DNA from: Dichetophora obliterata
Lineage: Eukaryota > Arthropoda > Insecta > Diptera > Sciomyzidae
DNA length: 64,000 nt
Assembly (NCBI GenBank): GCA_963920525.1
Contig: OY986437.1
Location: 115,622,715 to 115,686,714, forward strand
Direction of reading: 5' to 3'
Part shown: piece after piece, positions 46,904 through 58,565 of the stretch
Position numbering within the stretch: position 1 is the first letter of the stretch
How the letters are laid out: the number at the start of each line of letters is the position of its first letter
Notes under the pieces: generated by a model
Told to the model about the DNA's origin: nothing
Databases searched by the model: none
The model's input: only the letters and a program-made list of their open reading frames with translations
Made by a program: the position numbers and the translations under genes

Positions 46904-47898
46904 CAGCGTTGCCATATGGTCCGATATATCGGATATGTTACGATTTTAATACTTTAATCCGACGTTCCGATATTTGACCAAAATTCTTCAAAATATTACG
47001 ATTTCAGAAAAATAGATCCGGCGTCCGATTTTGCATATATTTTTATACACATATATATAAAAAGAAAAACATTTGTATAATAAAATTGATAGCAACTTAA
47101 AAATAAAAAGATGCGATGGTACTTCTGCATTTCCAGTAATGGAAAAATTTATTTTTGAATTGTTGAGCTTACCGAATTCCTCAGCTAACGTTGAGAGAAC
47201 TTTAAGTCATATAAATATTAATAAAACTAAAGTTCGCAATAGATTAGAGTTAGACACAATGGAAGGAACTCTGCATAAAAAAGATTATCTGCGTATGAAA
47301 TCTTTTAACTGTTTTAGTCTTGAAATTGATAAAGAATTGATAAACAAATTTAACAAAGCAATGTATATATATGACTTCGAAAAAATTATTTATTTTTACA
47401 CATATTTTTTTCACTGAAATCTAATTTTTTTGTAGTTTTTGCTGGCTTACAAAAACAAAATTTTTTTTCGTTAATTTACTTGAAGCAAAAGCTATAGAAT
47501 TAAAATTGAAAAATTATGTGTTATAGCTCTATGCATTTCATTTTTACCGATTTAAGAGATCTACATTAAACCAAACTGTGTTGCAAATGTATTTTTAATT
47601 TGACTCTTTGTTTGTGTGTTCAAAAATATTTTCAAAATGTAATTTATTATAATATATTTTCTATATTTATAATGATTATTGAATTGACTTTTGAAAAAAA
47701 AGTGCTTTATTTAAATAAATAAACCTTAAATATACGTCATACGTCTAATAAAACGCAATATTTTATTTGTCTTCTCTGTTGTAAAATGCGACTGAAAATT
47801 TCTTAGTTCTTGTTTTCAGAGTTTCACAAATCCGACAATAAATCCGACGAGCAGAGTGCAAAAGTTACGCTGTAAAATTTTTTTTCATGGCAACACTG
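46904..47898 (+). mobile_element. 995 bp hAT element relic with 8 bp TSD
   Basis: ACTAGAGT at 46896-46903 is repeated at 47899-47906. The ends are CAGCGTTGCCAT and, in inverse, CAGTGTTGCCAT. Inside are short CCGA/TCGG-rich subterminal repeats (GGTCCGATATATCGGATA, ATCCGAC) at both ends. It encodes only the C-terminal part of a hAT transposase (separate entry), so it is an internal-deletion derivative. Confidence 0.85.
47073..47417 (+). pseudogene. hAT transposase C-terminal dimerisation domain
   Basis: A 114-codon frame with the signature of the hAT dimerisation region: FPVMEKFIFELLSLPNSSAN, then VERTLSHININKTKVRNRLE and MEGTLHKKDYL. Full hAT transposases have 500-700 residues; the BED finger and the catalytic part are missing. 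The domain ends the protein at TGA 47415-47417. No stop or frameshift lies within the remaining domain, so the element was probably deleted rather than slowly eroded. Confidence 0.8.
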
Positions 47899-48066
47899 AC
47901 TAGAGTACTGAAATTTAGTACAGGGTTTGGCACAATTATTAAAAGTGATGTTCAAAAAAGTGGGCGTTATTCTATAAAAGGCGTGGCAGTATTAGAAAAA
48001 CGCTGTAACTCGAATAATATTAATACTAGGATACTGAAATTAGGTATTTGCGTTATAGCGAAGGGC

Positions 48067-48143
48067 CATGGCGTAGCCAGAATTCAAAGCTGGGACCCCT
48101 GAGTAACAGTTAAGCAGGCTACCACTAGACTATCGAGGCCACC
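48067..48143 (-). repeat. tRNA-like sequence, possible SINE head or pseudo-tRNA
   Basis: On the minus strand GGTGGCCTCGATAGTCTAGT starts a tRNA-like 5' half with a box-A-like AGTCTAGTGGTAG. Further on, CCCAGCTTTGAATTCTGG resembles a T-arm with loop TTTGAAT. The anticodon arm cannot be folded well and the acceptor stem is imperfect, so it is not a functional tRNA; a tRNA-derived SINE fragment is the likely source. Confidence 0.35.
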
Positions 48144-48314
48144 CCGACTCGACTCCCCTAGGAGTTACAGCAAAATACATACAAAGCGAAGAGGACTATA
48201 AGTACTGTGACCATATTTTTTTGAGCAAAATACAGGACAAACCAAAATATTAAATGTTTCATATATAAGAAGTTTATTGGATATAACAGTATATATTCAG
48301 ATTAGTATATATTA

Positions 48315-49442
48315 GAGTGTATTGCAAATTTTACCTCTAATTCTGGTACAAAAACTTTATAGTATATAAAAAATCCTTTCGATTGGTATACTTTCTTTTT
48401 GGTCTGAACCAATTTTGCTGTCCCCCGAAATGCATTTTTGTGCATTTTTAAGCAAATTTTATGCTGGAGACCCACAAAATTTGTTGTTGATTTGAAATGA
48501 AAATTAAGTGCATCAATCAATTCCTTATCCATAAAACATAAAAATGTAAATTTTCACCCCATTCGACATAATGTCTAACAAGATTTGACGGTTTTTTTCA
48601 AAGTAAATCTACTTGTTATTTTATTTAAATTATATTTTTGTTTTTTATATTAAGTTTATATTATATTTATTGTATATTAAGTTTTTGAACACTTTAAAAT
48701 TTTTTTAACTGAGAAAATGGCGTTTATTTTGGGAAACCCATGTATCTTCAATGATGAGAAACGGATGAAAATTTCACGGAACCACCGTACACTTGGTCGT
48801 TACCGAAAGAAACAATTGACAACTTTTCTGGTGACATGATGGAAGATGTCGAAATTCGGCAGGTACCTTGCTACATTCAGGATACTGGGAGGCATGTTAA
48901 GCTCGTCACGAAGGCGTCAGTGGCTGAAAACAAGGAATAATGTTTTCTATGTTGGAGGGTCATTAAAAAAGGCAGAAATTCGAAACAAAAAGCGATATTT
49001 AGTCTTTTACATGATCTAGAAAAAATTAGTTGTTCTTATACTTTACTTTTGCATTAAACAAAAATAAACCTCAAAGTGTTAAAGTACTTTTTTTATAAAA
49101 AACAAAAATATAATAAAAATAAAATAACAAGTAGATTCAATTTAAACAAAAAACCGTTAAATCTTGATACAGCATTGGTCAAATGGGATGAAAATTTGTC
49201 GTTCTATGTTTTTATATGTAAGAACTTTATTGATAAGTTCTTTATTTCCCTTCAAATCAACAACAAGTGGGTCTCCAGTACAAAAGTTCCTTAAAAATGC
49301 AAAAAAAAAAATGTATTTCGGGGGATGCCAAAATTGGGTCACACCAAAAAAAAGTGTACCAATCGGAAAAATTTTTTATATACTATTTAATTTTGGTAAC
49401 GGGATTGGGGGTCAGATTTTTCCCATGCAAGTCGATACACTC
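48315..49442. mobile_element. DNA element with about 370 bp terminal inverted repeats
   Basis: TAGAGTGTAT begins the left arm (48313) and, in inverse, closes the right arm (49444), with TA as the probable duplication. The arms (about 48315-48680 and 49065-49442) pair along their length through blocks such as AGTATATAAAAAATT, GATTGGTA.ACTTT.TTTTGG, CCCGAAAT.CATTTTT, GGAGACCCAC and AATCTACTTGTTATTTTATTT. The 385 bp centre has the end of an ORF of unknown family (separate entry). The architecture is the same as the 4745-5871 element, but the sequences are unrelated. Confidence 0.7.
48785..48940 (+). pseudogene. C-terminal ORF fragment of unknown family
   Basis: An open frame of about 51 codons ending TAA: PYTWSLPKETIDNFSGDMME, then VPCYIQDTGRHVKLVTKASV. 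From memory this resembles the C-terminal PCHTQxVERxVKLVTEA motif of uncharacterised proteins that are highly repeated in some invertebrate genomes. No start and no upstream domain remain. It lies between the arms of the 48315-49442 element. Confidence 0.4.
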
Positions 49443-50079
49443 TAGTATGCATACGAATTCACTAAAATGTGTTAAAAACAGATTAGCTCATATCACGCTT
49501 TATATATTGACTTACAATAATGATATAGCTTTTCATAAGGTATATTCAATAAGTACATTTTATATTAATACTTCAGATATTACTTGTTTATTAACCTTCA
49601 AACGCATTTGATTTTTTGTAACATAAAAGACTTTTAGTGTCAAATCGACACTATGCATTACAACCAAAGATTTGAGTTTAATACCACGGAAAACCTAATT
49701 TTGTTGCTTCTCTTCATTTTAAATTAAAATATTTATTTAAAAAACTCAAAAGGAATGTTCCAGATTGGTTTACTAGATTAGATTAGATAAAATTACAATA
49801 ATTCATAAAATGTTAAAAATAACAATTTGTTTGATATTCACCAACTACACTAAGTTTGAGTAGATTTTTTACATGGGCCAAGATGAATTGGACAAACTGA
49901 AGATGATCAGTAACAAAGATAGATATTTTTATAAAAATTAACAAACAATTTACTGTTATCGTTTTTATTTTTTCTTTGCGTTCTTTTTTTAGCTTTGTGT
50001 CACTTTGACACTGAACGTTGTTTGAGGGAAATTGTGTGACCCTCAACGACATCAATTGGAATTTTTCTTTGGAATTATT

Positions 50080-50275
50080 TTGGCCAGAATGAGGTTATAT
50101 GTAAATGCTTAACTCTTTGTAATACTGTTACTAGTCATTTGGATTTCTGTATGAATAGAGAAATATTTAAGAAATTGTTAGTCAATGTTTTATCTTCAGT
50201 TTAAGATTTTAGTTTAAGTATATATCTGTGAGGGCAGTTGCCCAGTAGATGAAATAAATAAATAAATAAATTGGA
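50080..50275 (+). repeat. Probable LINE 3' end with (AAAT)n tail
   Basis: TAGATGAAATAAATAAATAAATAAAT at about 50246-50272 is a (AAAT)n tail typical of Jockey/CR1-group LINEs, preceded by AT-rich DNA that resembles a 3' UTR. No TSD was found. Confidence 0.35.
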
Positions 50276-51422
50276 ACAGAGCATAAAAATACGAGGTACA
50301 AAATACACGTCTAAGGGCTACTTTTATTTTCGCGTGTTTGCGTATTTGCGTTTGCATGCAAAACAACAACAAAGCAAAATACGCTTACGTAAATTGGCGT
50401 ACAAATAACAAATCGTACAAGTAGCAGACTGTGTATTCAAACTGTGAATAGCCTTATTATCAAATCATTAGAAGTGAGTATTATTGCTTCACTATTTGTC
50501 ATGAATTTGTCTATGTCGCAAGTCTTTTCGAAATAATGGAACAACATTTCTAAAACTTAAAAATTTTTTAGAGCTCCTTCCCTCTTTTTTTGGAAGTTAA
50601 TAAATTCCATTTAAAATTCAAAATAGATGGTAATGGAACCACACCTATCCCCATCCACAATGACGTCATGCTAATAAAAAAACTTATATAACTTCGGATA
50701 AACTGCAACACTGCTGTGGGATATATTTTAACTTCGAACCAGTTGAAAATAATTCATTAATAGGTTTTTTTTATATTTTTTATTGACATTTTACTCTGTC
50801 TATAAACATAACTTTTGAGCAGACTGCCATCACTCTATCTGCCAACCATTATTGTGATAAACGGCAGTCATAAAGAGACGATTTCCGTAATAAAATAAAA
50901 CCTTTATGATTACCACTTTGTGCGTGCACGAAAAATAAACACAACTTACTTGGCTGTCTTTTAATGCGATTATTATTTCTGGCCATTTTCGAAGCAATAA
51001 ATTTTACAATTTTTGTAAAATTTTACGCAAAAATAGTCATGTTTTAAAAGTATGTTGCTCGAAAGCATACCAAATTTAATATATTTTCACTTATTTTAAA
51101 TTTAATTCGAAGCAATATTAAATTGTGAATATTTTATAAATTTCCTTTGATTTGGAAAGGCAAAGAAATAAATCTTGTCAAATGCATGAAGCATTTTGCC
51201 TCTATATTAATGTGACTTCTTTTTGCTTCAATGTTTAGAGCAGCCTAAGTCTAGACATACAAAAATTCCATTAAATATTAATCTGCAAACATTTTCACTA
51301 TTAAAAAAAAAAATTTTTATACTTGTCTTAATCCTCGCAAAAAAATTTGGCCAAAAAAATAGTCAGCAAATTTATTATTTGCTCTTGTCATGAAAAAGCA
51401 ACAAACAGTTTATACATAAAGG

Positions 51423-51635
51423 TTGAAGCGCTTTGGGCAGCATTTTTGTTCCATTATCCTTCTTTTTGCTGTTCCAATGTTGTTGTTTGTAGCAACACCA
51501 GACATACAGACACAAAGAAATATTTTTCCAGCTCAATTTTTAAAAATATTTCAAGAGTTAATTGAAAATATTTTATTCCGTAGAAATACGCACAGGTTCA
51601 AATTGCCTGCAGGATATGAAATTCCCAAAATATAA
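51423..51635 (+). CDS. Small ORF with signal-peptide-like start
   Basis: A 70-codon frame beginning MKRFGQHFCSIILLFAVPML, whose hydrophobic segment (SIILLFAVPMLLFVAT) could act as a signal peptide, followed by a polar remainder ending AGYEIPKI. No family match, no Kozak-like context, no introns or neighbours that support it. Chance is at least as likely. Confidence 0.15.
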   Translation: MKRFGQHFCSIILLFAVPMLLFVATPDIQTQRNIFPAQFLKIFQELIENILFRRNTHRFKLPAGYEIPKI

Positions 51636-52962
51636 CAATCGTACGAAAATGAACTCTTTCAATTATGAAACAAAATTTACTATTCTTGAATCGCTTTAAG
51701 CCAGAGTACATTGTGGATGAATAAAAAAGAAATATAAATTGGATCTCTAAAAAGTCGAATTTTTCTTTTCGAAATCATTCTTAAATTACATATGGCCTTG
51801 ATCCGATAATCATGAGCTTACACTTAAACTAAAATTTAAATGATGAATGTTTTAAAATTAAAACCGTTTTTGCGAAACATTTAATGGTATAGATTACTTT
51901 AAATAAATAGCTACATTGGGTTGAATTAAATAAAGATTTCTAAGCAAACACATTAGATCAAATTTTTAAGCTTGTTATTAAGAAAATATTTATATAAATA
52001 AAATAGGTACACAGTAGGATAGATTTAGCATGTAGGTCCACAAAAGTTGCTTTATTATTTTTTAACTAATCGAATGTGGTAAGTAAATTGCAATTAATAC
52101 AATCTCTCGACACAAACTATTAACTTCGATCAAAAGCGGGAACAAGTTAGGTTTAAAGCGTGAAAGCAAGTTTTTCCTTTTCCTATTTAAACATTACATA
52201 TTTTGTCTCAAGTTTAACTTCTATTTCGTTGTTTTCGATACCAACTGATTGATGTTCTCGCTTAATCAAATTCCGGATATCCAAGGTCTTACTGGAATCC
52301 GGAATAATATCCAAGGAATAATAATGTATCAATGGAAATTCGACAAAAATAAATACAGTAAGAATAAAAATATTATTGTTTACAGCATATACAATTGAAA
52401 TTTCAAACAATGAAAATTGCATATACAGCTTTATTTGTTTTTCCTTCTAGAATAAATATTGGAAAAGCTTTAAATAAAGAAGTATTTTTATAAACCACTT
52501 ATATTTTAATTGTTGCCAATAATGTGCAACAGCTATTATGGTTCATTAAAATATAGTTATGTTGATTGTGAGTGGCAGACTAAAGCGCTGATTACATTGC
52601 GCAACTTTTTCGAGTTCATCGAATGTTAATTTTTTTATTGGCTTAACCCTGCTTAGATAACGTACGTCTGCGAGATGTATGACTTCTAAATTTTCTGCGC
52701 TCTCTATTCTAGTCTATTGTTGAAATAAAACATTCTCACTTTCAGTTTTCTCAAATGTTAGCTGCAGCTTGTCGGCTGTGGTTGTTTTTGCGTGGTGAGT
52801 ACGTTTGTTTCTGAAATATCAGCACAGCGTACATCTAAAAGACGTAACGTTATTTTTTGAGTAACTTTTGAACTTTTTTATTTGGAGTTTATTTTAATTT
52901 TTGAAAAATTTGAGGAATTTCTCCTTTTCTTATAACCTTTTATATTTAAATTAGTTAAAAAC

Positions 52963-53450
52963 GATGGTAACTAAGCGGAGTTTAGATGACACATAAATGG
53001 CTGTGCTTTTGAAAAGCGTTTTGGACGACGAGAGTCTATCGGAAAATGAGAGTGAATAAGAAAATGGATTGCTGGAGGATGACTTTGAAAATAACAAAAA
53101 GGATGAGCTTGCTTTTTGTCTTGAGCCTGATGAGAACATATCGCCAAATCAAAAAACAATTTCAAGCATCTGTTAATTTAACTACACAATTGTATATCCG
53201 AATAATTGTGGTAACTCAACCTGTTATTTAAAGAAAAACTAAACACTGTTGGACTACATCGAAGTGTCAAAATGCTGTTTTGAGTTGCAAGAAGACCTAC
53301 TCGAAAATATATGACAATAATTTCTACGTCTTTAACAATCGCATTAATGAGAATGAGACTAGAAATTCCCACTTTATAGAACACATTGCGCAAAAATATA
53401 AAAAATGCCATACCATTTAGATATTCCATTCAGATAAGCAATGCAGATAA
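52963..53450 (+). pseudogene. piggyBac transposase N-terminal relic
   Basis: From ATG 52963 the frame reads MVTKRSLDDT, stop, MAVLLKSVLDDESLSENESE, stop, then NGLLEDDFENNKKDELAFCL: the acidic, low-complexity N-terminus usual in piggyBac proteins. Beyond about 53170 the frames are broken and no catalytic motif can be seen, so the DDE domain has been deleted. The assignment relies on the surrounding TTAA/CCCT ends. Confidence 0.5.
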
Positions 53451-53828
53451 GCAATGGAGGTCAGCCTGCCTCAAAAAAGAAGAAGTACGGTAGTTTTTTT
53501 GCATCGAAAATTGGGTGTATATCTAAAATGGTGTGCGTGCAATTTGCCTATGCCTATGAAATGTAGGAGATAAAAAATGGGTGTGTAACTCTTGCATATA
53601 ACGCCATTAAAATTAAATTTTTTTATTTCATATATCTTAAAAGAGATATTATTACCTTATTGGAGTACAACGATAATACTACATACTTTTAGTTTTAAGG
53701 CATGAACTCAAGTCGTTATTAAACTACATATCTATGTTGCAATGAATTTTTAATGCAAATATAATTTCATTTTTAATTTATTAATGAATCAGTATTTATA
53801 TCATATTTTAGAAATTAAATTAATTATA

Positions 53829-54712
53829 CAGCTTGAATCAAAGTAACTGTCGCACCTATATTAATACCAATTACACAAATAGAAGCAACACTGGAAAACA
53901 TATGTTGATTTTTAAAGAATCTGGCATTAATTGTACACTTATTGCATGAACCGTTTCAAAAGTTTTGCCAATAATAATAATAATATTGTATCATATATTC
54001 CGACGAAAAACTCTTCTTTTTGCAAGCAAGCCACAACTCGCAAAATGATAGAGTGTACGCAGCTTGCATGGCAGATATTTCTAAAGAAAAAAAACCATTG
54101 AAAGATTTCAAAATGTTTCGTCAACCATGGTTTGGGGCGCTTTCTCCGAACAAGGCAAATTACCCCTTCTTGTTATCAAAAAAGGCGTTAAAATAATTCG
54201 GAATATTACTTAGAACATGTTTTAAAGTACTATCTTATATATGCCGCATGCCAAGTAAATTTACGGAGAGGGTCACTTTTGTTTTCAGCAATATTCTTTT
54301 CTAGCATACAAGGCAAAAATCGTTCAAAGCTGGTGCAGAGCAGCTTTGCCATGTTTTATATTTGTTGAAGAATGGCCTTCGTCATCCCCTGACCTAAGCC
54401 CCTTGGCCTTTTCTAGTTGGGGTATAGTTCTGAGCAAATTAACGAACATAAACACATGACGGTAGATAAGTTTAAGCGACGATTAATGAAAATATCAGAT
54501 GATATACCTGAAAACCAGATGCGTGCCGCGTGCTCGTCTTTCACAAATTGTTTTAAATTTTTAAAAAGAATTAATGGTGAAAGATTCAAATTTAATGATG
54601 AGTTGTAAAGAATTCTTAAAATAAAAAATCAAAATTTTTGTTTTATAAAGTTTACACAGTGCTTTTGATTTATGGCTTAAAACAAGTGCGACAGTTATGT
54701 TGATTCACGCTG
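53829..54712 (+). mobile_element. Tc1/mariner element nested in the piggyBac-type element
   Basis: CAGCTTGAATCAAAGTAACT at the left and, in inverse, CAGCGTGAATCAACATAACT at the right, followed at both ends by GTCGCAC. TA flanks both sides (53827-53828, 54713-54714). The element is 884 bp against about 1.3 kb expected, and the transposase N-terminus is missing, so it is an internal-deletion copy. Confidence 0.8.
53985..54608 (+). pseudogene. Tc1/mariner transposase, C-terminal half
   Basis: The plus strand carries, in several frames, DEKLFFLQASHNSQNDRVYA (with the first catalytic aspartate), YYLEHVLKYYL, and in the end frame 54417-54608 EQINEHKHMTVDKFKRRLMK and PENQMRAACSSF, the conserved C-terminal tail of this group. 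Around 54250-54400 a PSSSPDL-type block (the second and third catalytic region) is broken by frameshifts. The protein ends at TAA 54606-54608. The helix-turn-helix N-terminus is absent. Confidence 0.75.
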
Positions 54713-55635
54713 TATATATGATCTCAATTACAAGACTTTGCAAAAATGTTTCCGTTGATACCTATAAAAGGATATAAATGAGCATAATTCTTTCAGACGT
54801 ACGTTATCTTTCCAGTACAAAAAAAATAACGTTATCTAAGTAGGGTTAAGATATTTATTGGGTTGCAAATTTATATCAGTGCTGCAAATTGCCCCATATG
54901 CTGGTTCGGGTTAATTTATATGCACCACACTTAAAAGGATAAATGGATACATTTTGGAAAGGATATTTTAAGTCACAAATTTTTAAATCATTTTTTCACT
55001 CCTGGTCACACCCAAAAAAGTTTATTGCAGAAGTTTTATTATAAAATGGAATTTAACAATTATATAGTTTTGTTATGGAATTTTTTATAAAAAACTAATG
55101 CAAACTTTAAAAATCCACACACAAATTTTTTTCTTACATGTAGTATAGGTGCAAAATAATATGAATTCAGGTATTTATGTGTGTAAAGTGTATGTGGCCA
55201 ATTTTGTTGTGTTTAATTATTTTACATCAGTGAATGCAGTAAAAAGCAAATTAGGGGAGAATTGTTAAAAAATGTTTGGTATTGTGAATATTTTTGAGCT
55301 GTTAGTAAAATTTTAACAGTTTTTATAAATTTTCAAAAAAAATTTTTACAATTTTGTAAAACAAAAATGATTTGTCCGTTGCCGAAGAATATTGTGTAAT
55401 GCACTACCAACTTTTAATGGAAGGTAAAATATGTCGTGCAACAGCAGCAAAACTCGACGACAGCAAAAGCGTCCTTATGAAAATGCGCAAAAATATGCCT
55501 TGAATTTGTGCAAGTTTGCCGAAGAAAAAATTGAGCACAGAACAAGAGTGGTGTATTCTTTGAGATCTAATCCAGCAAATAAGTGGAGACGGCTATGCAA
55601 ATCTACAAAAATGTAATTCGATATAATAGTTTATA

Positions 55636-55985
55636 CTTGTCAGCAGCAACAGTTAAAAATACACTCCGGTCTGCTGGTTTGCGAGGCTAAGCAAAAGTGA
55701 AGAAGCCTCTACTCACAAAACGTCATCAAAAGCTTCGCCTAAATTTAGCTTTAGACTACTCACAATGGACTATAGAGGATTGAAAAAAAGTCATATTGTC
55801 GGATTAAACCAAAATTAATTGGATGGGATCTGATGGAAGGTAGTTGACTTGGTGAAAACTAGGAAGCACTCTAAAAGAACGGCACGTTTGAAGTTTGTGT
55901 GGCGGTAATGTTATGTTGTGGGAATGTATGATGGCGGCGGGAGTTGGCACTGTACGGCGAATAGTTGGCAAGATGACTGACTGAA
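55636..55985 (+). pseudogene. Tc1 transposase relic, second family
   Basis: The plus strand reads LSAATVKNTLRSAGLRG (end of the DNA-binding domain), then a stop, KKPLLTKRHQKLRLNLALDY and QWTIED, and around the first catalytic aspartate VILSD with stops in the flanking positions, then INWMGSDGR and GGNVMLWECMMAAGVG. Four or more stop codons occur. Different from the nested element at 53.8 kb by sequence. Ends not located; the DDE third block is missing. Confidence 0.7.
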
Positions 55986-55999
55986 GTATTAAGTTGACA

Positions 56000-57590
56000 T
56001 TTTGTCATCGAACCTCACTGCTACTTGAACTGCTATTTTCTAAATTTAGTGAAATCTTTTTGACAACATATTATATTAAAAAACTGTTAAAAATGCTTAT
56101 ACTAAATTTAGTACTATTATTTTGACTATGATTATGGGCCATGTAGTCCAGCAGTCTGTTGGAAGCCTTCCACTAACAAAGCATGGAAGACTAACAAAGC
56201 ATCCATTAACAGCAAAAATCTAAAAACAACTTCAGTAACCATGCTTTGTAAGACTTGCAACTGACTGTTGGACTCCATAATAATAGCATAAGAATAAAAA
56301 CTATAGTAAAGCAAAAATACAACAAGAAACATGAAAATATGAAATGGGAGAAAAACTGAGAAATTGACACTTAAAATCTCATCGGCTCTGTGATGCACTG
56401 CGCTAATGCACTTTCACAACGTATCACAAAGATTTCTGATGAAGACTTTAGCAGGGCCGAAATTGCATTAAAATCAGCTAGTGATGTTTTCCCTTTTCAT
56501 ATTGAAAACGTTGTTGTTTCTTTTGAAAAATTCGTTACAACAATTAATTGTTCTAACCTCGACCTAAAGCTCAATAAACGATTTTAAACTATCAAACAAC
56601 TAAAGTTTATATTTAAAATCAAGTATGATTGAAACTATCAAACATTGAGAATTTGTATTTAAATCATATAAAATCAACATAATATATAACATGGTCATAT
56701 AAGAAAACTTTAATTTGCAAAAAATAATTAATTTTCGCTTCACCTTACTGTAAATTCATAAGACAGTTTTTTCCCAGCTTAAAAATATTTGTTTTTTTAA
56801 CTATTCGTCTGCATTTTTACATGTTCGTCTGTTTACCTGTATTCAAAATTATCCGTCCGTCATCCGTTGTTTAGCGGCCATGCCTGAACAAATGTAATTC
56901 AGAATTGTGTACAGGTGTTGGAGGCCTTGCTGCTACATTGTATTTAAAAAATACTTGGTTTCGTAATGTGCTCACTTACCACTGGGCTGTTTTCAGTGTG
57001 CTCTTTAAAACACTCATTAATACATACTCAATATGGGACAGTATAAATGTGCAAAGCTACCCAACACCGCAATAGAAACAATGAGAAACACTAAAGCAGA
57101 GGAAAAGAGAGAAAAAGCTTTATAATGCTTGTGTGTCTAACAATTAATGAAGCAATGATTTTTATGTTTGGGTTTTTTGGCTACTTTATAAATTTAAATT
57201 TTAATAACTTTATAGTGTGATTTTGAAATAATAAAGGATGCATGATTTTAAGTTAAACATAAAGCTTTATATTATTGAAAAAATTACTAAAATCGGTTCA
57301 GTAGTTTTTCAGTTTAGCGTGGTTGCAGATACGTGAGAAGCGTTTTAAATAATAGTATAGATAAAAATTAAAACATGTAGGTACATTCAGCAAGTTAAAA
57401 TAAAGAGATAATTAATAAAAATAAAACTATAAAAATTTCTTCTTGATCAAATGATTCAGAGGAGCTAGAGTGTAATTATGTCTAACGACACGTTTAATTA
57501 TTTAATTAACAATTTCTTCAAAATCATGACATCGTTTCTGTAGTCTTTAAAATAAACAATGAATACTAAACACACAGGTAAGCATATTGA
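56000..57590. other. AT-rich stretch with one dispersed-repeat copy
   Basis: 56585-56715 repeats part of the 28925-29110 sequence (AATCAAGTATGATT, AGAATTTGTATTTAAATCAT, ACATGGTCATATA). Two opposed ORFs of 65 and 88 codons near 56132-56587 have no recognised family. Nothing else seen. Confidence 0.4.
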
Positions 57591-58135
57591 CTTTGTAACG
57601 ACCTAAAATCTCCGGCCGAGGATGCGCTCGCCGGATGCCAAGGTTCGTTGCAAGAATTCATAATTTTTCTTCTTCTCGGACTTCAAATCAAACTCACACG
57701 GTCTCTGAATGAAATGATCCTTTATTTACAAAAGAGAAATGCACTTACATCTAATGACAATGGTTAGCATTAAACTAATTATGTTTGTATTTTTAATAAA
57801 TGTTTAATTTAACATTGGACTGAAAATACTATTCAGTATGATTTATTGAACCAGCTACACCTTGCTGGGTTAAATATTAAATGTCCCTATTTCTGTGAGT
57901 ATTCAGGCTGGGAGTTTTATTGTAAATGACGTAGACGTTTGCAATTTAACAATTAAATATTCTATTTTTAGTTTATTTAATATGGGAGTAAATGTGTTCG
58001 CCCAGGTCCAATCGTCTGACCCCCTAACTACTAACTGAGTCTAGACTTAGGTTGCTTAGAGAACGTACTAACCTGGGTAATTCTGAAAGGTTTAATGAAG
58101 AATCTGTTTCAATGGTGGAGGTGATGGACAGACTT

Positions 58136-58565
58136 CGAGTGTCGTCATGCCGCCTTTAGTTCGACTTCTGTTCAAGGTAGGAATGGGAAATCTCAGGTAT
58201 TGAGCGAGACCCGAGTGTCGTCATGCCGCCTTTAACTCGGATCCTACTCAAAGATGGATGGAAAATGCTAATGTGAATGAGCGAAGCTCGAGTGTCGTCA
58301 TGCCGCCTTAGCTCGGCTTCTGCCCCAGGTATGGGTAGGAAAGTCTACTACGAGCGAGTGCAGTTCGAGTGTCGTTATGCCGCCTTTAGCTTGACTTCTG
58401 CTCAAGATATGGAGAGGGAAATCTACCTAGCGTGTATGAAAAGTACTAAACTTAATTATTGAAAATGTTTACTGAAGTTGCTAACACCAGCTGTATCTTG
58501 TTGTTCACATAAATGAGAGAGGTACAAGTGTCGTCATGCCGCCTTTAGCTCGACCTCTGCTCAGA
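58136..58565 (+). repeat. 77 bp tandem repeat array
   Basis: CGAGTGTCGTCATGCCGCCT occurs at 58136, 58212, 58289, 58366 (one T variant) and, in a diverged form, 58525. Spacings are 76, 77, 77 and about 2 x 80 bp. Each unit continues with TTAGCTCGACTTCTG and CAAG.TA.G.A..GGAAA. Confidence 0.85.

Larger units (their letters stand above)
49448..52640. other. AT-rich stretch with no recognised gene
   Basis: ORFs of 60-114 codons occur on both strands. One, 51423-51635, is listed separately; the others match nothing I recognise. Confidence 0.35.
52647..54845 (+). mobile_element. piggyBac-type element with TTAA duplication, containing a nested Tc1
   Basis: TTAA at 52643-52646 and 54846-54849 flanks ends that start CCCTGCTTAGATAACGT and, in inverse, CCCTACTTAGATAACGT. 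This is the TTAA plus CCCT pattern of piggyBac. A second inverted motif, AGATAACGTACGTCTG, lies at the left end (within the TIR) and about 35 bp further in at the right end, giving the asymmetric TIR plus internal repeat layout known from piggyBac. Coding remains are an acidic N-terminal fragment only. A Tc1 relic (53829-54712) is inserted in it. Confidence 0.75.
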
